Shown: piece by piece, positions 1 through 5,289 of the stretch
Position numbering within the stretch: position 1 is the first letter of the stretch
Layout: every line of letters starts with the position of its first letter
Origin: Acidobacteriota bacterium
GTDB taxonomy: Bacteria; Acidobacteriota; Thermoanaerobaculia; Multivoradales; JAHEKO01
NCBI GenBank assembly: GCA_027296385.1
Contig: JAPUJD010000013.1
Span: 1 to 5,289 of the forward strand
Reading direction: 5' to 3'
DNA: 5,289 nt
The notes under the pieces: generated by a model
Told to the model about the DNA's origin: nothing
Seen by the model: the letters and a program-made list of their open reading frames with translations, nothing else
Database searches by the model: none
Program-made: the position numbers and the translations under genes

Positions 1-2
1 CC

Positions 3-35
3 CATGACGGCCCGATTATGACCTCGGCAATGTGA
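3..35 (+). CDS. possible C-terminal end of an upstream gene (partial)
   Basis: One + strand frame reads HDGPIMTSAM and then TGA at 33-35. It is open to the left edge of the window, so it could be the last ten codons of a gene beginning outside. The composition is unlike the arginine- and alanine-rich readings of the following non-coding stretch, and a plausible terminator lies about 165 bp downstream on the same strand. Ten residues are too few to assign a family, and a chance open frame is quite possible. I see no gene between 36 and 315. Confidence 0.25.
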   Translation, partial: HDGPIMTSAM

Positions 36-200
36 TGCCGCTCCGCCAAGCCCGAATCCAGTCGGCCTCGGCACGCAAGCGTGGAAGGCGGAGCGCTGCG
101 GTATCTCGGGCAGCGGCACGGACGAAGTGTCGGTTCGGGGCGGCGGCTACGGAGTGCGAGGTTGGCGGCGCTATCCTAGTGGCCGGGCTTTGTCCGCAGA

Positions 201-232
201 GCGGGGAAATGCCTTTCCCGGCTATTTTTCTT
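201..232 (+). terminator. probable intrinsic (Rho-independent) terminator
   Basis: The stem pairs GGGAAA (204-209) with TTTCCC (214-219) around the four-base loop TGCC. After a G-G mismatch, two further pairs (201-202 with 221-222) extend it. A T-rich tract, TATTTTTCTT (223-232), follows directly, which gives + strand polarity. It would end transcription from a gene to the left and insulate the regulator starting at 316. It could also act as an attenuator if transcription of that regulator starts further upstream. Its presence argues against translating the frame that is open from 127 as part of the regulator. Confidence 0.55.
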
Positions 233-242
233 GCGCTACCGG

Positions 243-248
243 TAGAAT
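243..248 (+). promoter_or_regulatory. candidate -10 element for the PATAN-domain regulator
   Basis: TAGAAT matches the sigma70-type -10 consensus TATAAT at five of six bases. It lies just downstream of the terminator and about 67 bp upstream of the TTG start. No convincing -35 hexamer sits 16-18 bp upstream, where the T-rich terminator tail lies. The same hexamer, followed by C, occurs just upstream of the convergent GGDEF gene. A small hairpin (TCCGG 266-270 with CCGGA 278-282) would fall in the leader. The assignment is tentative. Confidence 0.25.
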
Positions 249-303
249 CATCTGGGCTGCGGCTCTCCGGCGGTGTGCCGGACTAGAAAAAGAAGGGCCA
301 GCC

Positions 304-310
304 AAAGAGG
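304..310 (+). promoter_or_regulatory. Shine-Dalgarno that fixes the TTG start at 316
   Basis: AAAGAGG ends five bases before TTG at 316-318. It is the best ribosome-binding site in the region, and it lies directly before the point where receiver-domain homology begins (KTLLLV, the first beta strand). The frame stays open upstream to a GTG at 127, but those extra 63 residues are low-complexity, resemble no domain and span the terminator hairpin. Confidence 0.6.
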
Positions 311-315
311 TACCG

Positions 316-1557
316 TTGAAGACTCTCCTGCTCGTTGGTCGTGACAGACACTCCAGAGACTACCTGGTACGAGGTGTCTCCGGAATGATGGACGAGATGC
401 AAGTCCTGAGCGCTCGCGACGGCGAGGAGGCGGCCCGCACGCTGGCCTCGGGCCCGGTGGATATCCTGGTCACCGAGCTCATCATGCCGGTGATGGACGG
501 ATTCGAGCTTCTGAGCTACGTCCTCGATGAGCATCCCGGGATCGAAGTCGTGATCATGGGAGAGACTGAATTGGGCAGAACGCAGCAGGCGCTTTGCGCC
601 GGCGGAGCGTTCCGGTTCTTGAGCAAGCCGGTTGCCGTCGAGGACCTGATCGACGTCGTCCGCAGCATTCTTGCTCGACCTGCCAAGGGGCGGCTGACCG
701 GGTTGAGCCTGCCGGGCTTCTTGCAGCTGCTCAACACCGAGGGACGAACGTGCTCGCTGAGAGTCAAGGCCCTGGGGCACGAGGGGCGCGTTGACATGCG
801 CGAAGGGCAGCTGATCAACGCATCCTGCAACGGCGCCGAAGGCAAGGAGGCGCTCTTCGAGACGCTGAGCTGGAGAAACCCCGAAATCGAGGTCGAGGAA
901 CCGAAGGAGAACGTCGCGAGGCTCATCCAGGACCGATTGCCGTCACTTCTCCTCGAGGCAGCCCTCCAGAACGACATTGTGGACTCGGCGGCCGTCGAGC
1001 TCGCGGGGCACGGAGTCGACTCGCGGCCGGACCCGCCCGTTAGTATCGAGGTTACCGGCGAGGCGAGGCCAGCAGATCCGGAGCAGGAGGCCGATGCCGG
1101 TCAGGTGGTGGGCTCTTTCAGCACCTTCGCTGCGGTCCCGTTGCAGGCCGAGGTGGCCGCCGCCGCGAGGGGGCTCAGCGCCTTCATGCGGCTCGAGGGC
1201 ACCATCGGGGCGGGCATCATCGAGTTCGAGACGGGTCGCAGCCTGGCCCACGTTTGTCGCGGCCGCAGCAGCTACTTTGCCAAGATGGCTTCCAAAGCGG
1301 CTCGAGCCGTGCGCGAGGGTATGCGACAGATCGGAGACGCGGATCTGCGAGATTCGGTCAGCCAGCTCAAACTATACGGGCCGGAGCAATTCCAACTCGT
1401 CCGCGTGGTGCGCAGCCAGCCTCAACTGCTGCTGTTCTTCGCCGGTCTGGTGGGGCGGGCCGACGTGGACACGGCAAGTGATCTGCTGGCCGATTTCGAG
1501 GGCATGATCCTCGAGTCTTCTTCCGTCTCGGTGGCTCGCCCACATCCTACGGCCTGA
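316..1557 (+). CDS. pseudo-receiver / PATAN (DUF4388) / roadblock-like regulatory protein
   Basis: The protein has 413 aa from the TTG start and no signal peptide or membrane segment, so it is probably cytoplasmic. Residues 2-120 form a response-regulator receiver fold: VTELIMPVMDG is the beta3 region and FLSKP carries the conserved Lys (K104). The phospho-accepting Asp is replaced by Glu (E54, codon 475-477). The first acidic pair reads G8-R9 and the conserved Thr/Ser is apparently G82, so normal phosphorylation is unlikely. Residues about 127-193 match the PATAN/DUF4388 pattern: LTGLSLPGFLQLL, then GRVDMREGQLINA, then GKEALFETLSW. After an acidic, proline-containing linker (about 225-275), residues about 280-397 resemble a roadblock/LC7 domain (GTIGAGIIEFETGRSLAH, FAKMASKAAR, QLLLFFAGLVG). 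Roadblock domains commonly contact Ras-like GTPases such as MglA, and PATAN domains serve as interaction modules in signalling proteins. The sequence does not reveal the actual partner. The domain calls are fairly firm; the role is an inference. Confidence 0.85.
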   Translation: MKTLLLVGRDRHSRDYLVRGVSGMMDEMQVLSARDGEEAARTLASGPVDILVTELIMPVMDGFELLSYVLDEHPGIEVVIMGETELGRTQQALCAGGAFRFLSKPVAVEDLIDVVRSILARPAKGRLTGLSLPGFLQLLNTEGRTCSLRVKALGHEGRVDMREGQLINASCNGAEGKEALFETLSWRNPEIEVEEPKENVARLIQDRLPSLLLEAALQNDIVDSAAVELAGHGVDSRPDPPVSIEVTGEARPADPEQEADAGQVVGSFSTFAAVPLQAEVAAAARGLSAFMRLEGTIGAGIIEFETGRSLAHVCRGRSSYFAKMASKAARAVREGMRQIGDADLRDSVSQLKLYGPEQFQLVRVVRSQPQLLLFFAGLVGRADVDTASDLLADFEGMILESSSVSVARPHPTA

Positions 1558-1580
1558 GCTTCCAGCCGGTCATCTCTAGC

Positions 1581-1656
1581 AGCCCGTGGCGGAACTCTGT
1601 GGGGCCGCGCGTCATGGTAGCCACTCGATGCCCTAAGGGTCGCGGCGGCGCGGGCT
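1581..1656. other. nested inverted repeats in the convergent intergenic gap
   Basis: Between the two convergent genes, 1581-1588 (AGCCCGTG) pairs with 1649-1656 (CGCGGGCT, one G-T wobble), and inside it GCCGCG (1604-1609) pairs with CGCGGC (1641-1646). The outer arm overlaps the stop codon of the GGDEF gene. There is no T-tract on either strand, so this is not a standard intrinsic terminator. It could slow polymerases or protect 3' ends, or simply reflect GC-rich sequence. Confidence 0.3.
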
Positions 1657-3313
1657 ATGGAGTCGAGAGGATAATGCGGTTGCGCCCTTGAATTCGTGCC
1701 GACATGAGCATCGTTCGGGCCGCTTGATGAAGACTCTCGGCGGTGCCGGACGCCTCGAGCGTCACCAGACCACAACTGAAAGTGGGTGAGAACTCCTCCT
1801 CCGCCGAGCGGTGCTGGATCCCGGCGAACATCTCCCGCACGTGACCGAGGACGCGCAGCGCATCCGGACCGCCGGTCTCGGGCATCAGCACGACCAACTC
1901 GTCGCCGCCCCAACGGCCCACCAGATCGGCCCGCCGCAGGCGGCGCACGAGCAGTCGCGCGAGGTTGGTCAAGACGGAGTCACCGCTTAGATGACCGAAA
2001 GTCTCGTTGATGGAATTGAGGTGGTCGATGTCGAGGATGGCGTACGACAAATCGCTCGACGTTCTCAGGGCCCGATCGATCTCGACCTCGATTCGGGTCA
2101 CGAAAGCAGAATGAGTCAGCAGGCCGGTCAGGCTGTCGGTGGCGACGAATCCTTTGCGCGCGCGCGCCCGCTGCACGTGATGGCTGAGTGTCGAGACGAG
2201 ATAGTCCTCGTCCACTGGCTCTAGCAAGAGATCATCGGCCTCCGCACCGAGGGCCTTGAGCTGGCTGTCGAGGCTCGCCTCCGTCGAGAGGAAGACGATC
2301 GGGACGTTGACATAGGCGTCCTGTTGGCGAATCACCGCACCTAGAAGATCACCGCTGACCTGCTTGAGCGCCAAGTCCATCAGTATCGCCTCCGGCCTGA
2401 ACTCGACGAGCTCTTTCCACACTTCGAGCGGCTCCTGGACCATCAAGGTGGACATGCCAGAGCGCTGCAGCGTCAGGGCGTGGTCGAGGCCAGTACCGTA
2501 GTCTCCGGGAACGATCAGGATCCTGTAGGGCTCGGCCCCGGAGTGTCGGGCTGAGCGATCCAGTCGCTCGATGAGCTTCCTGGTCTCGATCGGAAGCACG
2601 TAGTAGCCGTCGCCCCCAGCTCTTACGGCCTCGAGCCTCGACTCCAGATCGCTGCGTGAAGACAGGAAGAGAAGAGCGGTGGAGAACTCTTCGTGCTGTC
2701 TAAGCTCGTCGATCCGCCTCGCCTCCTCAAGGCCCCAAGCGAACGGCTGAGCGTGGATCATCACAGCTGCGGGCAAGGATTGCTCGAGCGCCTGGTGTAG
2801 CCGCGCTGGCTCGCGGAATCGGCGCAGCGCAAAGCCGAAGCAACCCAGCTCGAAACTGAGGTCTCGAGCGACAGCATCGTCGGTGCTGATGAAATAGAGG
2901 ACCCGGCTCGCCCGCTCGGGCCCCAGGCTACCGCCCTCCTTGTTGTCGGCCACCTCCGCCAGCTCACGGCGCTTGACCTCTATGCAGGCTTTCTTCAGCG
3001 CCTGTAGATGGCCCTCCAAGCGCTTCTCGACCTCGGTGGACTCGATATCCAGGTCGGAGGTGTGGGCGTCGAGGTAGAGCTCAAAGCCGCGCGCGACGTC
3101 GGTGAACCCTAGAAATCCCAGGGCCTGGCTCGAGCCTGCGACGCTGCGGACCGCCATCTTGAGCGACCGCACCGACCCCTCGCCGGCCCCGTTGCGGACG
3201 ACCTCTTGCGATAGCGCTTCGATCTGCCGAACCCTGAAAGGCAGCTGCTCCGCGTAGGCCTCGAGCAGCGCTCGCTGTCTACCGATGGTGGCTTGATCGA
3301 TGTCGAGACTCAC
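1655..3313 (-). CDS. Hpt-like / REC / REC / GGDEF protein, probable diguanylate cyclase or c-di-GMP effector
   Basis: The protein has 552 aa and a GTG start. Residues about 15-118 look like an Hpt helical bundle (SVAGSSQALGF), but the phospho-accepting His position is R56 and the following Lys is A59. REC1 (about 137-256) has H187 in place of Asp and L240 in place of Lys. REC2 (about 263-383) keeps D313 and S343 but has E365 for Lys and lacks the first acidic pair (P269-G270). The GGDEF domain (about 390-552) carries DSLTGLLTHSAF, the metal-binding ILDID (D428), N436, GHLSGD (D445), GGDEL (469-473) and GRNR (543-546). RxxD (R460, D463) lies exactly five residues before GGDEL, matching the allosteric c-di-GMP inhibitory site. 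Departures include Asn for the Lys after DxDxF (N433), R540 for the C-terminal Lys and TH for NR in the LTGL motif. The known activity is making c-di-GMP from two GTP, and REC-REC-GGDEF resembles PleD. Because of these substitutions, catalysis is likely but not certain. No membrane segment is visible. Confidence 0.9.
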   Translation of the reverse strand: MSLDIDQATIGRQRALLEAYAEQLPFRVRQIEALSQEVVRNGAGEGSVRSLKMAVRSVAGSSQALGFLGFTDVARGFELYLDAHTSDLDIESTEVEKRLEGHLQALKKACIEVKRRELAEVADNKEGGSLGPERASRVLYFISTDDAVARDLSFELGCFGFALRRFREPARLHQALEQSLPAAVMIHAQPFAWGLEEARRIDELRQHEEFSTALLFLSSRSDLESRLEAVRAGGDGYYVLPIETRKLIERLDRSARHSGAEPYRILIVPGDYGTGLDHALTLQRSGMSTLMVQEPLEVWKELVEFRPEAILMDLALKQVSGDLLGAVIRQQDAYVNVPIVFLSTEASLDSQLKALGAEADDLLLEPVDEDYLVSTLSHHVQRARARKGFVATDSLTGLLTHSAFVTRIEVEIDRALRTSSDLSYAILDIDHLNSINETFGHLSGDSVLTNLARLLVRRLRRADLVGRWGGDELVVLMPETGGPDALRVLGHVREMFAGIQHRSAEEEFSPTFSCGLVTLEASGTAESLHQAARTMLMSARIQGRNRIILSTP

Positions 3314-3323
3314 TAGAACTCGG

Positions 3324-3329
3324 ATTCTA
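3324..3329 (-). promoter_or_regulatory. candidate -10 element giving a near-leaderless GGDEF mRNA
   Basis: On the - strand TAGAAT (five of six matches to TATAAT) ends ten bases before the GTG start at 3313. Transcription beginning about seven bases after it would leave a leader of only a few bases. This fits the lack of any convincing Shine-Dalgarno before that GTG. The -35 position is weak (AAGCCA at 17 bp). The 122-bp gap to the channel gene shows no clear intrinsic terminator, so read-through from the upstream genes is also possible. Confidence 0.3.
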
Positions 3330-3435
3330 ACCTGCTCGCTCTCAGTGGCTTCGGAAATCAGTTGTTGTTCGCCCAGAATCTGTCCGCTGGATCGGGCTTC
3401 GAGTCCCCTGGGGCAAAGAAGTCCTGGCGGGACCC

Positions 3436-4716
3436 TCAGCCGGCGGCCGGCGACAGGGCGCGCAGGTCGGCGCCGCTCGGTTGCTGGAAGACCCTCAGGT
3501 CAAACAGCGGCGCCACCGCTAGGAGGTGGTCGAAGATGTCGGCCTGCAGGGTTTCGTAGCGTACCCAGTCCTGATCGCGGCTGAAGACGTAGATCTCGAT
3601 CGGCAGTCCGTGCTCGCTCGGCGCCAATTGGCGGACCAGGAAAGTCATGTCCTGGTCGATCTTGGGGTGGTTGCGCAGATAGGCTTCGACGTAGGCGCGA
3701 AAGGTGCCGACGTTGGTCAGGTTGCGAGCGTTGACGAGGAAGGCCTCGTCGACCTCGTACTGCGCATTGTGGAGGGTGAACTCCTCCAGCTTGCGATCGA
3801 GGTAGTCGCTGATGAATCGGATGCGCTTGAAGCGCTTCAGCATCTCCTCGTCACAGAAGCGAATGCTGGTCATGTCGATGCTGAGCGCCCGTTTGATACG
3901 CCGCCCACCCGACTCGCTCATGCCCCGCCAGTTCTTGAACGACTCCGCCACCAGGGCGTGGGTGGGGATGGTGCTGATGGTCTTGTCCCAGTTCTGCACC
4001 TTGACAGTGGTCAGCGACACATCGATGACATCACCGTCGGCACCGTGGGCCGGCATCTCGATCCAGTCGCCGCGTCGCACCATGTCGTTGACCGAGAGCT
4101 GGATCCCCGCCACGAAACCGAGGATCGAGTCGCGGAAGACCAGCATCAAAACGGCGGTGAACGCCCCCAGGCTGCTGAACAGCACCATGGGCGAGCGTCC
4201 GAGCAGCATCGCCAGCACCGCTATGCAACCGAGGAAATAGACCACCAGCTTCGAGACCTGGACGACCGTCTTGATCTGGAAGCGGCGCGACAGCCGCGCC
4301 TGCATCTCGTAGATGGCCTGTACAGCGGTGAGCAGCGCGTCGGCGACCAGGATGCCGATGAGCACCAGGTAGGCCGCGATCACCGCGTCGATGAAGGCCA
4401 GAGCAGCCGGGTAGAGGGCCAGCACCTGCTCCCCGGCTCTTTGCAGCAGCAACGCCGGTACCAGGTGGGAGAGCCGGTCGAACACGCCCGAGTCGGCGAG
4501 TTGGTTGTCCCACCGGGTATCGGTGCGGGCGATCGCCGCCTTGACCAGGCGCACGACGAGGTGCTTGGTCAGAAAGTAGGCCCCGAGGCTGATCCCGAGG
4601 ACCAGCAGCCAGGCGGCCGCGGCGGCGAGCGCCTCGGCCAGCCCTTCCTCGATTCCGGTGCCGACGATCCAGTCTCTGAGTCTCTCCACTGCGATCACGT
4701 AGCTAGCCGCCGCCAC
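3436..4716 (-). CDS. ybdG: MscS-superfamily mechanosensitive channel, YbdG-like
   Basis: This is a 426-aa inner-membrane channel of the MscS superfamily; E. coli YbdG (about 415 aa) contributes miniconductance activity and responds to osmotic stress. About five hydrophobic segments can be seen, near residues 28-55, 83-103, 105-135, 152-172 and 176-208. The last is the pore-lining helix region (LGAFTAVLMLVFRDSILGF). It runs into the MscS beta domain with the family signatures SVNDMVRRGDWIEMP (208-222) and VIDVSLTTVKVQNWDKTIST (230-249). The YbdG-typical stretch follows (PTHALVAESFKNWRGM, then SGGRRIKRAL up to 278). A soluble C-terminal domain occupies the rest. The length fits the family and no key region is missing. 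The GTG start at 4716 lies inside the last codons of the SEC-C gene (14-bp overlap) without a clear Shine-Dalgarno, so translational coupling is likely. Later GTGs at codons 7 and 10 are alternative starts and would not change the channel. Confidence 0.95.
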   Translation of the reverse strand: MAAASYVIAVERLRDWIVGTGIEEGLAEALAAAAAWLLVLGISLGAYFLTKHLVVRLVKAAIARTDTRWDNQLADSGVFDRLSHLVPALLLQRAGEQVLALYPAALAFIDAVIAAYLVLIGILVADALLTAVQAIYEMQARLSRRFQIKTVVQVSKLVVYFLGCIAVLAMLLGRSPMVLFSSLGAFTAVLMLVFRDSILGFVAGIQLSVNDMVRRGDWIEMPAHGADGDVIDVSLTTVKVQNWDKTISTIPTHALVAESFKNWRGMSESGGRRIKRALSIDMTSIRFCDEEMLKRFKRIRFISDYLDRKLEEFTLHNAQYEVDEAFLVNARNLTNVGTFRAYVEAYLRNHPKIDQDMTFLVRQLAPSEHGLPIEIYVFSRDQDWVRYETLQADIFDHLLAVAPLFDLRVFQQPSGADLRALSPAAG

Positions 4717-4984
4717 GCTTGCGAGGCGTCAAGAATCTCTGGAAAGGCCGGTAGTTGTGTGCTCCCCGTTTCCAGGGCTGCTCCGTAGGACGCTGGGGCT
4801 TCCTCTGTGCATCCGGCGCGGTCTTGCCCTCAGGCGGGGGAGTTGCTGCCCGCTCAGTAATCTCGGTCTGCCCCTCGCGGTCTGCCGCCTCATCCTTCTT
4901 GAGACAACAGCGCTTGTATTTCTTCCCCGAGCCGCAATGGCAAGAGTCGTTGCGGCCGGGACGATCTGCTGTGGAATCGGGCAA
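4703..4984 (-). CDS. small SEC-C motif zinc-binding protein
   Basis: The protein has 93 aa. Residues 10-30 form a complete SEC-C motif, GRNDSCHCGSGKKYKRCC, with the four metal ligands C15, C17, C26 and C27. The motif binds zinc; it is best known from the SecA C-terminus, where it contacts SecB and ribosomes, but it also occurs in many small proteins. The rest (about 31-75) is charged, rich in Pro, Glu and Thr and probably disordered. It ends in a basic, aromatic tail (HNYRPFQRFLTPRKRGGG). TTG at 4984 is the only start between the in-frame upstream stop (5026-5024) and the motif, and GGAGA lies nine bases upstream. The stop codon overlaps the start of the channel gene, implying co-transcription. 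The specific function is unknown; it might assist a protein-export or ribosome-related task, but no evidence here links it to the channel. Confidence 0.8.
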   Translation of the reverse strand: MPDSTADRPGRNDSCHCGSGKKYKRCCLKKDEAADREGQTEITERAATPPPEGKTAPDAQRKPQRPTEQPWKRGAHNYRPFQRFLTPRKRGGG

Positions 4985-4993
4985 GGCTCTCGG

Positions 4994-4998
4994 TCTCC
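4994..4998 (-). promoter_or_regulatory. Shine-Dalgarno for the SEC-C gene
   Basis: GGAGA on the - strand lies nine bases before the TTG start at 4984. A second purine run (GAGAG, 4991-4987) is too close to be the main site. This supports the TTG start, which is otherwise the only available one in the frame. Confidence 0.4.
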
Positions 4999-5211
4999 GT
5001 TTCTCTCGTCCTGTTCTCCCGCGCTAGTCTACCTGCGACCTCAGAATCGCGTAGTTGACAACCTCGACGCGAGGCTGACCATTCACCATCCGTGGCCACT
5101 GCCATGGCGTAGCAGACCTCGAGCGTCTTTCTTCCGGCCCCTCGCGCACTCGCCAGTCAGTCGTCCTCTGGCCCGACAATGATCATCAGTCCTCAGCCTT
5201 TAGGGCAGCGG

Positions 5212-5286
5212 GGTCGCGTCCCGGCTCTGGCATTTACTTGAAACAAAAGGGGCTTACGGTGATTTCTGGAAACGAGCCACGCGACC
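5212..5286. repeat. long imperfect inverted repeat at the right edge
   Basis: GGTCGCGT (5212-5219) pairs with ACGCGACC (5279-5286). After a CCC bulge, GGCTC (5223-5227) pairs with GAGCC (5274-5278). This gives 13 base pairs closing a loop of about 46 nt that is less GC-rich than its surroundings (CATTTACTTGAAACAAAAGG lies in it). It could be a structured RNA leader or an operator-like region. I recognise no known riboswitch, tmRNA or SRP RNA in it, and no mobile-element gene lies next to it. Confidence 0.35.
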
Positions 5287-5289
5287 AGA

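Larger units (their letters stand above)
4985..5289. other. non-coding upstream region, no gene seen
   Basis: No frame here looks like a protein; the open frames on both strands are arginine/serine-rich readings of GC-rich DNA. The promoter of the - strand SEC-C/channel unit should lie here. The - strand TTGTCA at 5060-5055 resembles a -35 box but has no -10 at a normal distance. Its complement gives a perfect TTGACA on the + strand (5055-5060), again without a usable -10. A small perfect hairpin, CCTCG (5062-5066) with CGAGG (5070-5074), follows it. An AT-richer patch at about 5228-5273 lies inside the inverted repeat described separately and may belong to a gene beyond the right edge. Confidence 0.5.

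Noticed and set aside
129..160. GGTTCGGGGC resembling a tRNA T-loop
   Set aside because: The flanking bases do not form the required T-stem, and no acceptor or anticodon stem can be built around it.
32..286. 84-codon + strand open frame at the left edge
   Set aside because: Its composition is Arg/Ala/Ser-rich with no motif, it overlaps the terminator, and nothing indicates translation.
127..315. N-terminal 63-residue extension of the + strand regulator
   Set aside because: It lacks domain similarity, spans a probable terminator and starts without a good Shine-Dalgarno, whereas TTG at 316 has one and matches the domain boundary.
1631..1639. CCCTAAGGG palindrome in the convergent gap as a terminator
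   Set aside because: The loop would be a single base, which cannot form a hairpin, and no T-tract follows on either strand.
3526..4788. 420-codon + strand open frame opposite the channel gene
   Set aside because: It is an antisense shadow of a well-conserved YbdG-family gene. Its product is rich in His, Asp, Gln and Arg with no recognisable domain, as expected from the complement of GC-rich hydrophobic codons.
5055..5083. Perfect TTGACA on the + strand as a promoter -35 box
   Set aside because: The positions 16-18 bp downstream (GACCAT, ACCATT, CCATTC) do not resemble a -10 element, and no + strand gene follows within the window.
4757..5182. 141-codon + strand open frame across the SEC-C gene
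   Set aside because: It lies antisense to a gene with an intact four-cysteine SEC-C motif, and its product shows no domain or plausible composition.

Overview
The window is GC-rich bacterial chromosomal DNA with four complete genes, one on the + strand and three on the - strand. I see no rRNA, tRNA, CRISPR array, insertion sequence or prophage gene. All four genes appear to start with GTG or TTG. The mix of modules (a PATAN/DUF4388 domain fused to a receiver and a roadblock-like domain, a multi-domain GGDEF protein, a YbdG-type mechanosensitive channel and a small SEC-C protein) suggests a Gram-negative environmental bacterium, for example Acidobacteriota, Myxococcota or a related deltaproteobacterial group. 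The phylum is an inference and cannot be fixed from this sequence alone.

Layout from left to right. Positions 1-35 may hold the last codons of an upstream + strand gene. A plausible intrinsic terminator follows at 201-232, then a short leader with a -10-like TAGAAT and a good Shine-Dalgarno. The leader opens a 413-aa + strand gene (316-1557) encoding a degenerate receiver, a PATAN/DUF4388 domain and a roadblock/LC7-like domain. This gene converges on a 552-aa - strand gene (3313-1655) with an Hpt-like domain, two receiver-like domains and a GGDEF domain. The 97-bp gap between the two can fold into nested stems. Upstream on the - strand, after a 122-bp gap, lies a 426-aa YbdG-family channel (4716-3436). 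Its start overlaps by 14 bp the end of a 93-aa SEC-C zinc-binding protein (4984-4703). The last 305 bp carry no gene I can support, but hold a large imperfect inverted repeat at the right edge.

The most notable feature is the convergent pair of signalling proteins, whose phosphotransfer residues are largely lost. The + strand protein has Glu in place of the phospho-accepting Asp. The GGDEF protein has Arg for the Hpt histidine, His for the Asp of its first receiver, and a second receiver that keeps Asp but lacks the conserved Lys. Its GGDEF domain keeps the GGDEL loop and a well-spaced RxxD inhibitory site but differs at several substrate-contacting positions. These proteins may therefore work as protein-protein or ligand-sensing scaffolds rather than as ordinary two-component regulators. 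The SEC-C and channel genes probably form one transcription unit. The GGDEF gene may have its own promoter, possibly giving a near-leaderless mRNA.
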